Below the pieces are notes generated by a model. The model saw only the letters and a program-made list of their open reading frames with translations, was not told the origin of the DNA and did not search any database. Below, piece after piece: positions 24,941 through 32,595 of a stretch of 64,000 bases of DNA. Made by a program: the position numbers and the translations under genes. This DNA is from Solwaraspora sp. WMMD791 (GTDB taxonomy: Bacteria; Actinomycetota; Actinomycetes; Mycobacteriales; Micromonosporaceae), in the NCBI RefSeq assembly GCF_029581195.1, contig NZ_CP120737.1, positions 5,557,001 to 5,621,000 of the forward strand. The letters are read 5' to 3'. The first letter of the stretch is position 1. Each line of letters starts with the position of its first letter.

Positions 24941-25356
24941 CCCGGGTCCGACTGTCGACAGTCGGGGCACAGGCCCCAGAAGGTGACTTCCGCCTCGTCG
25001 ATGGCGAAGCCATGGTCGGCATCCGGCTCCAGACAGGGGGCGGCACCGACCGTACAGTCGATGTCGCCGACCACCCCGCAGCGCCGGCAGACCACGTGGT
25101 GATGGTTGTCCCCGGTGCGCCGCTCGTACCGGGCCGCGCCACCGGCCGGCTCGATGCGCCGGGCCAGCCCGGCCCGGGTCAGCGCGTTCAGCACGTCGTA
25201 CACGGCCTGGGTGGAGACCGAGTCGATGCGGTCGCGGACCTGTCGGGCGATGTCGTCCACCCCGAGGTGACCGCCCCGGGCGAGGACCTCGAGCACGGCG
25301 AGCCGGGGTCGGGTCACCCGTAGGCCCCGGCTCCGCAACTCCTCCTCCGCGCGCAT
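24937..25356 (-). CDS. Fur-family metalloregulator/peroxide sensor
   Basis: A 139-residue Fur/PerR-type regulator. A winged helix (GLRVTRPRLAVLEVLARGG and DSVSTQAVYDVLNALTRAGL) is followed by a dimerisation domain with the metal-binding DNHHHVVCRRCGVVGDIDCT and a second zinc-type pair LCPDCRQSD. In actinobacteria such proteins commonly sit beside katG; here the partner is the DUF2236 gene, overlapping by 4 bases. It likely autoregulates this pair in response to iron or peroxide, by inference. Confidence 0.88.
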   Translation of the reverse strand: MRAEEELRSRGLRVTRPRLAVLEVLARGGHLGVDDIARQVRDRIDSVSTQAVYDVLNALTRAGLARRIEPAGGAARYERRTGDNHHHVVCRRCGVVGDIDCTVGAAPCLEPDADHGFAIDEAEVTFWGLCPDCRQSDPG

Positions 25357-25444
25357 CTGTCCATCGAAACACGCAGGTGGGTGCGGGACAAGACGATGCC
25401 GGGCCGGTGGTGGCCGTGGCCACAGTGTGGCCGACCGGCTGGGT

Positions 25445-25786
25445 TCAGAAGATCAGCCGGGAGCAGAGCAGGCAGGTCAGGATGATCATGACGGCGGCCG
25501 CGATCATGCCGACCCCGTAGGTCACCGTACGAGCGCTGCGTTCTGCGCTGTCCACCGCCACGGTGTCCTGCGGCGGCAGCGCGCCGGGCGGGGCCGGGTT
25601 GACCACCAGCGGCGGCCGCCAGCCCGGCGGTGGCGGGGCACCGACAGGCGGCCCGGGATAGGGCGGGACGGCCGGCGCGGGCGGCGGGGCGCCCCGGCCC
25701 GGGCCGGCGTCGTCGGCCGGGCCGTCCGACGACGGATCGGGGCGTCGCCAGTACGCGTCCGGTGCCGGGCCGTCATCTGTCGTCAC
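25445..25786 (-). CDS. Proline-rich single-pass membrane protein
   Basis: About 113 residues with no family I recognise. The first 75 residues are disordered, with proline tracts (GAPPPAPAVPPYPGPPVGAP). A C-terminal membrane helix follows (TYGVGMIAAAVMIILTCLLC) and ends two or three residues later. Tail-anchored-like topology. GTG 25786 is selected from several in-frame GTGs; no clear ribosome site is visible. Confidence 0.55.
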   Translation of the reverse strand: MTTDDGPAPDAYWRRPDPSSDGPADDAGPGRGAPPPAPAVPPYPGPPVGAPPPPGWRPPLVVNPAPPGALPPQDTVAVDSAERSARTVTYGVGMIAAAVMIILTCLLCSRLIF

Positions 25787-25842
25787 GGTCGACGACGCTA
25801 CCAATCCCCGGCCGGTGGCGTCGTCACCAAACCCCGGCCGGG

Positions 25843-25848
25843 TAACCT
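25843..25848 (+). promoter_or_regulatory. -10 box (TAACCT) for a probable leaderless small-protein mRNA
   Basis: TAACCT ends six bases before the GTG at 25855, with no ribosome site. Confidence 0.4.
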
Positions 25849-25854
25849 GGGACC

Positions 25855-26040
25855 GTGCCGAACTTGGACGCTGTCCCCGCTGACGCCCGTGGCGATGCCG
25901 ACCGGGTCGTGGACCTGGGTGACGACGACGCGCCGCTGCTACCGGAGCAGACCCGCGACGACACCGATCAGGGCTGGGGCGACCGGGCCGGGCAGCACGA
26001 CGACTGGCTGCTGGAGCAGCGGCCGCCGCACTGGGGCTGA
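25855..26040 (+). CDS. Acidic 61-residue small protein
   Basis: Begins VPNLDAVPADARGDADRVVD and ends DDWLLEQRPPHWG. It is strongly acidic, probably disordered with a conserved-looking tryptophan-rich C-terminus. I do not know the function. The leaderless-type promoter and typical codon use support it as a real gene. It converges with the ruc-like gene. Confidence 0.6.
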   Translation: MPNLDAVPADARGDADRVVDLGDDDAPLLPEQTRDDTDQGWGDRAGQHDDWLLEQRPPHWG

Positions 26041-26047
26041 GCGCCGG

Positions 26048-26449
26048 TCAGCTGGCCGACCCGGCACCCGCCGGCGCTTTCGTCGAGGTCGAGCCGGCCG
26101 GCGTGCTGCCGCCGGATGCCGTGCCGCCGTTCGACGACGATCCCGAGCCGGACGCCGACCCGGAGCCTGAGGTCGATCCGGAGCCGCTGGCTGCGGCGGA
26201 GTCCTTCTTCTCCGTCGTCGACTTCTCCGACCCGGTCGAGGAACCGTTGCTGGCCGCGCCCTTGCCGTCGCCGCCGCGGGAGTCGGTCCGGTAGAACCCG
26301 GAGCCCTTGAAGACGATGCCGACCGAGTTGAAGACCTTGCGGAGCCGGCCCTCGCAGGACGGGCAGTCGCTCAGCGGTTCATCGGTGAAGGACTGCACCG
26401 CCTCGAGCTGGTGTCCGCACGCGGTGCAGGCGTACTGGTACGTAGGCAC
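26048..26449 (-). CDS. ruc: FmdB/Ruc-type zinc-ribbon protein with disordered tail (Rv0991c homologue)
   Basis: A 133-residue protein. The N-terminal FmdB zinc ribbon has four cysteines, YQYACTACGHQLEAVQ and LSDCPSCEGRLRKVFN, followed by VGIVFKGSGFYRTD. The C-terminal about 75 residues are a Ser/Gly/Thr-rich disordered tail. This is the architecture of mycobacterial Rv0991c (Ruc), described as a redox-regulated chaperone whose zinc cysteines respond to oxidation. A CIRCE element lies 27-53 bases upstream. GTG 26449 (VPTYQYACTACG) fits the family; a GTG at 26482 lies inside the operator. The next gene upstream encodes 5-formyl-THF cyclo-ligase, as in mycobacteria. Confidence 0.85.
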   Translation of the reverse strand: MPTYQYACTACGHQLEAVQSFTDEPLSDCPSCEGRLRKVFNSVGIVFKGSGFYRTDSRGGDGKGAASNGSSTGSEKSTTEKKDSAAASGSGSTSGSGSASGSGSSSNGGTASGGSTPAGSTSTKAPAGAGSAS

Positions 26450-26475
26450 GGTCTCCTCCGAGCTTGGCTGGCCGT

Positions 26476-26502
26476 TTGGCACTCAACCTATTCGAGTGCC
26501 AA
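26476..26502. promoter_or_regulatory. CIRCE operator (HrcA-binding inverted repeat)
   Basis: TTGGCACTC and GAGTGCCAA are perfect 9-bp inverted arms separated by 9 bases, the exact geometry of CIRCE (consensus TTAGCACTC-N9-GAGTGCTAA). It lies directly upstream of the ruc-like gene, so HrcA heat-shock control is expected. Confidence 0.88.
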
Positions 26503-26548
26503 TGGTGCGTCATCGGACCCCGGTACGTCCAGCGGGAGCCGGTCCGGC

Positions 26549-27148
26549 TCACCCCGCCGGACGGCCATCACCCTGATCGGCCAACCAGTGCAGCCCGCCG
26601 GGAGTGACCACCGCCGTCACCGGTCGGTCGTGCGGCTGCGCCGGCAGTCGGGGCAGCAGCTCCCCGTCGTGCAGCAGCGCCACGACCGGCACTCCGGCGG
26701 GCACCCGCGCCAGCGCCCGGTCGTAGGAACCGCCGCCGCGACCCAGCCGTACCCCGTGCCGGTCGACGGCGAGTGCCGGCACCACGACGAGGTCGACCCG
26801 GGCCACCGCCGCCGGACCCCACCGCTCACCGTCCGGGTCGTGCAGCGGTGCCCAGTCCAGGTCCCGGTCGGCCAGCAGGACCGGTAGCAGCACCCGGTCG
26901 GCACCGCCGGCCGCTTCGGCGAGCAGCAGCGGCAGGCCGTCACCACCGGGCTCGGTGCCGAACGGGACGTATCCGGCGACCAGGCCGGGGCGCAGCGCAG
27001 TGAGCAGTTCGCGCAGCCCAGCGGCGATCCGGTCGTCGGCAGCGGCCCGCTGCGCGGCGGTCAACTTGCGCCGTCGCGCGAGGATGTCGGTACGGACCCG
27101 GCCCTTGGTCGATGCGTACCCGTTCGCTTCATCGGGAAAAACCGACAC
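26549..27148 (-). CDS. 5-formyltetrahydrofolate cyclo-ligase
   Basis: A 199-residue enzyme that converts 5-formyl-THF to 5,10-methenyl-THF with ATP. Signature motifs are GRVRTDILARRRKLTAAQR at the N-terminus, VAGYVPFGTEPGGDGLPLL in the middle and the ATP/folate loop RLGRGGGSYDRALARVP near 150. The length is normal for the family. Same neighbourhood as Rv0992c. Confidence 0.92.
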   Translation of the reverse strand: MSVFPDEANGYASTKGRVRTDILARRRKLTAAQRAAADDRIAAGLRELLTALRPGLVAGYVPFGTEPGGDGLPLLLAEAAGGADRVLLPVLLADRDLDWAPLHDPDGERWGPAAVARVDLVVVPALAVDRHGVRLGRGGGSYDRALARVPAGVPVVALLHDGELLPRLPAQPHDRPVTAVVTPGGLHWLADQGDGRPAG

Positions 27149-27232
27149 TCAACACTCCTGGTGGCAACCGCCGCGAAAATTCCGAGCTGTGTCAGCATCG
27201 CAGCAACAGGTGCAGAATCCTCTGGGGGAAGC

Positions 27233-29527
27233 GTGACCCTGCGTGGACGGTTGACCACCGCTTTCCTCCTGGTCGTGCTCGGACCGGTGCTGCTCGGCGC
27301 GTTCTTCGTCGGCGCCACCGTCGCCGCCGTCGGGCAGAGCCGGTCGCTGGAGCGGCTGGAACTGGCCGCCGCCAGCGTCCGTACCTCGATCAACGCCATG
27401 TGCGCGCAGCTGGAGGCGGCGGCCGGGGCGATCGCCGTACTGCCCGAACCCGGGCAGGTCACCGACGCCGCGAACCAGGTGGTGGCCCGGGGGATCGCCT
27501 CGGCGGTGCGGGTGAGCCGGGCCGACGGCACCGTGGCGGCCCAGATCGGCGACCCGCCGCCGTCGCCGTGGATCGGCTGCCTCAGCGGCACCGCCGCTGG
27601 CGGGGCCGCCGCGACCGACCCCGCGCCGACCGGCCGCCCCACCTCCGACGCGTTGGCCGTCGTCGCCCACGTGGAGGTCCGCGACCCGGCCGGCAGCCTG
27701 GTCGGCCAGATCGCGGCCGCGCAACTGCTGGATGCCACGTTCGTCACCCGGCTCGCCGCCGCCAGCGGGGTCGGGGTCACCCTGTTCGCCGACACCGACG
27801 CCACGACGGTGGTCTACAGCACCGAACCGGCGACGGTCCGCGCCAGCGTGGCGGCGACCGCCGCCGCCCTGGCCGACGGCGACACCGCCACCGACGACAG
27901 CGGACGACACGTTCGGCGGCTCGGCCCGGCCGACGGCCAGCCGCTGCCGCTGGCCCTGTCCACCCCACGGGAGCAGCTGTCCGGGCTGTACGCGATCCTG
28001 GTGGCCACCGTCGTCCTCGCCGGACTGCTCGCCGTCGTCGCCGCCTGGTGGCTGGCCCGCTCCACCACCCAACCGTTGGCCGAGCTCGCGCACGCGGCCA
28101 GCCGGGTCGTCGACGGCGACCTGACCGCCCGGGTGCCGGTCCACGGGTCCGACGAGGTCAGTGAGCTGGCGACGATCTTCAACCGGATGACCCGCGAGGC
28201 CCACTCCTACGTACAGGCCCTCACCGCGAGCCGGGACCAGTTGCGTGGCCAGCTGACGATCCTCGGCGACACCCTGTCGAGCACCCACGACCTGCAACGG
28301 ATCCTGCGGGTGATCCTGCAGACCGCGCTCGCCGCCACCGGCGGCCGCGACGGCGCCGTACTGGTGCTCGACCCGGCCGCCGGCGTCCTGGTCGGGCAGT
28401 CGTCCCAGCCGCGACCACCGACCGGCCCCGACCCGGCGGCCATCGGTGCCACACCGACGCCGCCGGGCGCGGTGCCGGTGCCACCGGGCACGGCACCGGC
28501 ACCGTCGGACACCCTGCAGGTCCCGCTCGGCAGCGGCCTGCTCGGCTCGGTCGCGGTCAGCGGCAAACCCCGGCGGGGCCGGATCGAACGCGACGGCCCG
28601 GTGCTGTCGGCGTACGAGCCGGCGTGCCGGACCTACGTGGCGGTGCCGTTCTCGGTACCGAACTGGAGCGACGACGGCGCGACCGCCGGCGCGGGGTCCG
28701 CCGGTACGCGCGGGTCGGCCCGCCGCCAGTCGACCAGTCCGGCGGCCTTCGGGGTGCTGGCCGTCTACGACCGCCTCGGCGGGGACGAGTTCGACGACGC
28801 CGACCTGATGACGCTGCGGACGTTCGCCGGGCACGCGGCCGTCGCCGTCAACAACGTCCGGATGCACAAGGAGGCGGAGCGGCTGTCGGTGACCGACCCG
28901 CTGACCGGGCTGTGGAACTACCGGCACCTGCGGGAGTCGATCAACCGGGAGATCGAGCGGGCCAACCGGTTCGGCCGGATGCTCGCCGTACTCGTGCTCG
29001 ACCTGGACCGCTTCAAGGAGATCAACGACACGTACGGACACGGCGCCGGGGACACCGTGCTGGTCGAGTTCGCCCGCCGGGTACGCATGGAGATCCGCGA
29101 GGTGGACCTGGCCTTCCGGCAGGGCGGCGAGGAGTTCGTCGTGCTGCTGCCGGAGACCGACGTACGCGGCGGCGTGATCGTCGCCGAACGGCTCTGTGAG
29201 GTGATCCGGGCCAGCCCGTTCCGGGTCGATCCGCACACCGGTTCCGGTCGGCGGGGGCCGGCGACGGTCTCGGTCACCGTATCGATCGGGATAGCCGTCT
29301 ACCCGGACCACGCCGACGGCGGTGACGCCGTCCTCGACGTCGCCGACGACGCGCTGTACGCGGCGAAAGCCGCTGGCCGTGACACGTTCCAGGTGGCCAA
29401 CCGGGCCCCGGAGCGCTCCGCCCGGGTCCCCGCCGGTGGCGCGGCGGTCGACCCGGAGGGTGGACAGACCCCCGGCGGCGGCGCGTCTTTCGGGCCACAC
29501 CCGCCGCGACAGACCCGTGGCCGATAG
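27233..29527 (+). CDS. HAMP-GAF-GGDEF diguanylate cyclase, membrane-bound
   Basis: A 764-residue receptor. One membrane helix near the N-terminus (about 8-32), an extracellular sensor region (about 33-250), a second helix (about 251-274), HAMP (about 275-322), a GAF domain interrupted by Pro/Ala-rich inserts (about 350-545) and a GGDEF domain (about 546-720). The active site is RQGGEEFVVLLPE, preceded at the right spacing by the inhibitory-site RxxD (REVD), so c-di-GMP synthesis with product inhibition is predicted. GTG 27233 follows GGGGGA. It lies between homologues of Rv0992c and Rv0993. Confidence 0.9.
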   Translation: MTLRGRLTTAFLLVVLGPVLLGAFFVGATVAAVGQSRSLERLELAAASVRTSINAMCAQLEAAAGAIAVLPEPGQVTDAANQVVARGIASAVRVSRADGTVAAQIGDPPPSPWIGCLSGTAAGGAAATDPAPTGRPTSDALAVVAHVEVRDPAGSLVGQIAAAQLLDATFVTRLAAASGVGVTLFADTDATTVVYSTEPATVRASVAATAAALADGDTATDDSGRHVRRLGPADGQPLPLALSTPREQLSGLYAILVATVVLAGLLAVVAAWWLARSTTQPLAELAHAASRVVDGDLTARVPVHGSDEVSELATIFNRMTREAHSYVQALTASRDQLRGQLTILGDTLSSTHDLQRILRVILQTALAATGGRDGAVLVLDPAAGVLVGQSSQPRPPTGPDPAAIGATPTPPGAVPVPPGTAPAPSDTLQVPLGSGLLGSVAVSGKPRRGRIERDGPVLSAYEPACRTYVAVPFSVPNWSDDGATAGAGSAGTRGSARRQSTSPAAFGVLAVYDRLGGDEFDDADLMTLRTFAGHAAVAVNNVRMHKEAERLSVTDPLTGLWNYRHLRESINREIERANRFGRMLAVLVLDLDRFKEINDTYGHGAGDTVLVEFARRVRMEIREVDLAFRQGGEEFVVLLPETDVRGGVIVAERLCEVIRASPFRVDPHTGSGRRGPATVSVTVSIGIAVYPDHADGGDAVLDVADDALYAAKAAGRDTFQVANRAPERSARVPAGGAAVDPEGGQTPGGGASFGPHPPRQTRGR

Positions 29528-29530
29528 TCT
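29525..29530 (+). promoter_or_regulatory. -10 box (TAGTCT) for a probable leaderless galU mRNA
   Basis: TAGTCT ends six bases before the galU ATG and overlaps the stop codon of the GGDEF gene. Confidence 0.4.
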
Positions 29531-29536
29531 CGCGGC

Positions 29537-30496
29537 ATGTCGGAGCATGCAGCCACCCCAGCAACGACCCCCAACGCCGGCACGGACCGGCGGGCGGTGA
29601 AGGCGGTCATCCCCGCCGCCGGGCTCGCCACCCGGTTCCTGCCCGCCACCAAGGCCGTACCGAAGGAACTCCTGCCGCTGGTCGACCGGCCCGTCCTGCA
29701 GTACATCGTCGAGGAGGCCGCCGCCGCCGGGATCAACGACGTCCTGCTGATCACCGGGCGCGGCAAGACCTCGATGGTCGACCACTTCGACCGTCAGCCG
29801 TACCTGGAGGGTCGGCTCGCCGACAAGGGCGACCAGGAGCGGCTCACCGCGGTCCGCCGGCCCAGCGAGCTGGCCGACATTTACACCTGCCGGCAGCACG
29901 AGCCGCTCGGCCTGGGCCACGCGGTCGGCTGCGCGCAGAGCCACATCGGCGACGAACCGTTCGCGGTGCTGCTCGGCGACGAGTTCGTCGACGAGAACGA
30001 CCCGCTGCTACCGGCCATGATCGACCTGCAGGCCCGGGCCGGCGGGATCGTCCTGGCGTTCATGGAGGTGCCGCCGGCCGAGACCAAGCGGTACGGCATC
30101 GCCTCGGTCGAACCCGCCGCCGACGCGGTGCAGAACGGTGCCGAGATCGTCCGGGTCACCGGCCTGGTGGAGAAGCCGTCCGCCGAGGAGGCACCGAGCA
30201 ACCTGGCGGTGCTCGGCCGCTACGTCCTGCCGGCCAGCATCTTCGAGGCGATCAAGCGGACCAAGCCGGGTAGTGGCGGCGAGATCCAGCTGACCGACGC
30301 CATGGCGATGCTGCTGGCCGAGGGAACGCCGGTGCACGGCATCGTCTACCGGGGCACCCGCTACGACACCGGCGCGCCGCTGGGGTACCTGCAGGCCGTG
30401 GTGCAGATCGCCTGCCAGCGTGACGGGCTCGGCGACGACTTCCGGGCCTGGCTGAAGGAGTTCGTCGCCGACACCCCCGGGGTGCCCACTACATGA
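29537..30496 (+). CDS. galU: UTP-glucose-1-phosphate uridylyltransferase
   Basis: A 319-residue nucleotidyltransferase that makes UDP-glucose for cell-envelope polysaccharides. The N-terminal signature VIPAAGLATRFLPATKAVPK, followed by ELLPLVDRPVLQYIVEEA, and the UTP-site segment LGDEFVDENDPLL are clear; SGGEIQLTDAMAMLL lies near the end. First gene of a tightly packed run galU-moeA-acetyltransferase, each overlapping the next by 4 bases. Confidence 0.94.
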   Translation: MSEHAATPATTPNAGTDRRAVKAVIPAAGLATRFLPATKAVPKELLPLVDRPVLQYIVEEAAAAGINDVLLITGRGKTSMVDHFDRQPYLEGRLADKGDQERLTAVRRPSELADIYTCRQHEPLGLGHAVGCAQSHIGDEPFAVLLGDEFVDENDPLLPAMIDLQARAGGIVLAFMEVPPAETKRYGIASVEPAADAVQNGAEIVRVTGLVEKPSAEEAPSNLAVLGRYVLPASIFEAIKRTKPGSGGEIQLTDAMAMLLAEGTPVHGIVYRGTRYDTGAPLGYLQAVVQIACQRDGLGDDFRAWLKEFVADTPGVPTT

Positions 30497-31809
30497 CCGC
30501 GACGGCCGGTGCCGAGGCGGCCTTCAACGAGCTGACGCCGCTCGCCGACTACCTGGGCAGCGTGCTGCGCAGGATTCGGCCGCTGCCGCCGCTCGACCTC
30601 GACCTGACCCAGGCGCACGGCAACCTCCTCGCCGAGGATGTCGTGGCGCCGCACGCCTTTCCCGCGTTCGACCAGGCCGTCATCGACGGTTACGCGGCGC
30701 GGTGGGAGGACATCGCGCCGGCCGGCCGGGGTGGCAAGGCGATCCCGGCCAGCCGGTCGGCGTCGGCGCAGCCCCGGTCGGTACGGCTCAACGTGGTCGG
30801 CGACCTGGGCGCGGCGAGCTGGCGTCCGGTCCGACTGACCCCGGGCACCTGCTTCTCGGTCGCGGCCGGTGCGCCGCTGCCGGTCGCCGCCGACGTCGTG
30901 GTGCCGATCGACTGGACCGACCAGGGCATGGCCGCCGTGGAGATCTTCCAGGTGCCGCGGCGCGGCTACGGGCTGCGGCGTGCCGGTGACGAGCTGCCGA
31001 CCGGGGCAGTGCTCGCCCGCGCCGGCTCCTACGTGACCCCGGCGATGGTGGCGGTCTTCGCCGCCACCGGGATCGGGCACGTGGTGGTCCGGCCCAGCCC
31101 TCGGGTGGCGATCGTGGCGACCGGTGACGAGCTGGTCGACGTCGGCCGCAGCAGCCAGCCGGGGCAGGTGGTCGACGCGAACTCGCACGCGCTCACCGCG
31201 GCGGTCGCCGAGGTGGGCGCGCTGGCGTACCGGGTGGGCATCTGTGACGACGATCCGGAGGGGCTGCGGGGGCTGCTCGAGGATCAGGCGATGCGCGCCG
31301 ATCTGATCATCACCACCGGTGGCACCGGCACCGGGCCGGGGGACATGGTGCGGCGGATCTTCTCCCGCCGGGAAGGGGGCCGCGCGGGGCCGGTCGAGTT
31401 CACCGACGTCGCGCTCTATCCCGGAACGGCCCTCGGATTCGGTACGGTCGGAGCCGAGGAGGTGCCCGTGGTCTGCCTGCCCGGTGAACCCGGTTCCGCG
31501 TTGGTCGGCTTCGAGGTGCTCGGCCGGCCGGTGATCCAGTTGCTGGCCGGTGCCGAGCCGGTGTTCCGGCCCAGCGTGCGTGCTCATCTGTTGGAGACGG
31601 TCTCGTCACCGGCGGGACTGCGCGAGTTCCGGCCGGCGAACGTCGCCGAGCGGCGTGGCGGCGGCTACACCGTGCAACCACTGCCCGGTGGGCCGTTCAC
31701 CCTGTCCGGGCTGGCTGAGGCGAATGGCCTGCTGGTCCTCGGGGAGCGGGTGACCACCGCCGCCGCCGGCTCCACCGTCGACGTGCTGCTGCTGGACCGG
31801 CAGCGGTGA
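30493..31809 (+). CDS. moeA: Molybdopterin molybdenumtransferase MoeA
   Basis: A 438-residue enzyme that inserts molybdate into adenylated molybdopterin. Domains: MoeA-N (HAFPAFDQAVIDGYAARWED, about 55-75), central MoCF-binding domain (ATGDELVDVGRSSQPGQVVD, then DLIITTGGTGTGPGDMV, about 210-290) and the MoeA-C beta domain (ending around residue 435). CLPGEPGSALVGFE is diagnostic. ATGA overlap with galU. Matches Rv0994 in position. Confidence 0.93.
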   Translation: MTATAGAEAAFNELTPLADYLGSVLRRIRPLPPLDLDLTQAHGNLLAEDVVAPHAFPAFDQAVIDGYAARWEDIAPAGRGGKAIPASRSASAQPRSVRLNVVGDLGAASWRPVRLTPGTCFSVAAGAPLPVAADVVVPIDWTDQGMAAVEIFQVPRRGYGLRRAGDELPTGAVLARAGSYVTPAMVAVFAATGIGHVVVRPSPRVAIVATGDELVDVGRSSQPGQVVDANSHALTAAVAEVGALAYRVGICDDDPEGLRGLLEDQAMRADLIITTGGTGTGPGDMVRRIFSRREGGRAGPVEFTDVALYPGTALGFGTVGAEEVPVVCLPGEPGSALVGFEVLGRPVIQLLAGAEPVFRPSVRAHLLETVSSPAGLREFRPANVAERRGGGYTVQPLPGGPFTLSGLAEANGLLVLGERVTTAAAGSTVDVLLLDRQR

Positions 31810-32447
31810 TCGGGGACGAGGCACCGGGCTGGCCGGTGGTGCTCAGCGACGGGCCGGTGCTGCTGCGTCCGTACCGGCGAAGTGACGCCGCCGAATGGTC
31901 GGCGGTCCGCCGCCGCAACCAGGCCTGGTTGGCGCCTTGGGAGTCGACGCCGCCCGGCCCGTGGTACGACCTGAACTCGCCGGACGCGTTCCGCTACCTC
32001 TACCGGGACCAGCGCCGGCAGGCCCGGCGTGGGGAGAGTATGCCGTTCGCCGTCTGCCTGGTCGAGTCGGGTGCGCAACGGCTGGTGGGCCACCTCAACA
32101 TCGGCAACATCGTGCGCCGCGCGTTCTGTTCCGGCTACGCGGGGTACTGGGTGGACACGGCTGTCGCCGGGCGCGGGGTGATCCCGACCGCGTTGGCCCT
32201 CGCGGTCGACCACGCCTTCGCCTCCGGCGGGTTGCACCGCATCGAGGTCAACATCCGACCCGAGAACCTGCCGTCACGGCGGGTGGTGGAGAAGTTGGGT
32301 TTCCGTGAGGAGTCCTACCACCACCGTTACATGCACATCGACGGTGCCTGGCGTGACCACATCGGATACGCCCTGACCAGTGAAGAAGTGCTGGTCGAGG
32401 GAGGACTGCTGGCCCGGTGGCGGCGGCTGAGAGCCAGCGCACACTGA
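31806..32447 (+). CDS. GNAT acetyltransferase, RimJ/RimL type
   Basis: A 213-residue N-acetyltransferase. The N-terminus GPVLLRPYRRSDAAEWSAVR, the acetyl-CoA region around GYWVDTAVAGRGVIPTALAL and the C-terminal FREESYHHRYMHIDGAWRDH are typical of ribosomal-protein alanine acetyltransferases. The GTG at 31806 overlaps moeA (GTGA). Matches Rv0995 in position. The actual protein target is not determined. Confidence 0.88.
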   Translation: MIGDEAPGWPVVLSDGPVLLRPYRRSDAAEWSAVRRRNQAWLAPWESTPPGPWYDLNSPDAFRYLYRDQRRQARRGESMPFAVCLVESGAQRLVGHLNIGNIVRRAFCSGYAGYWVDTAVAGRGVIPTALALAVDHAFASGGLHRIEVNIRPENLPSRRVVEKLGFREESYHHRYMHIDGAWRDHIGYALTSEEVLVEGGLLARWRRLRASAH

Positions 32448-32595
32448 ACCAATCCGTCGACGGTGGTCGGCGCGGCGTACAAAATTCCTGGTCGGACGAC
32501 CGTAACCTCAAGTAACGAGAAGGTACGGCAACCTATCACGCCTTCATGTTCGTGTGCGGGTGGCTGGTTGCCTCGGGGTGACGGGAGGGGTGAGG

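Noticed and set aside
27149-29944. A 931-codon minus-strand frame opposite the GGDEF and galU genes
   Set aside because: Antisense shadow of genes with clear catalytic motifs; no recognisable domain or start signal.
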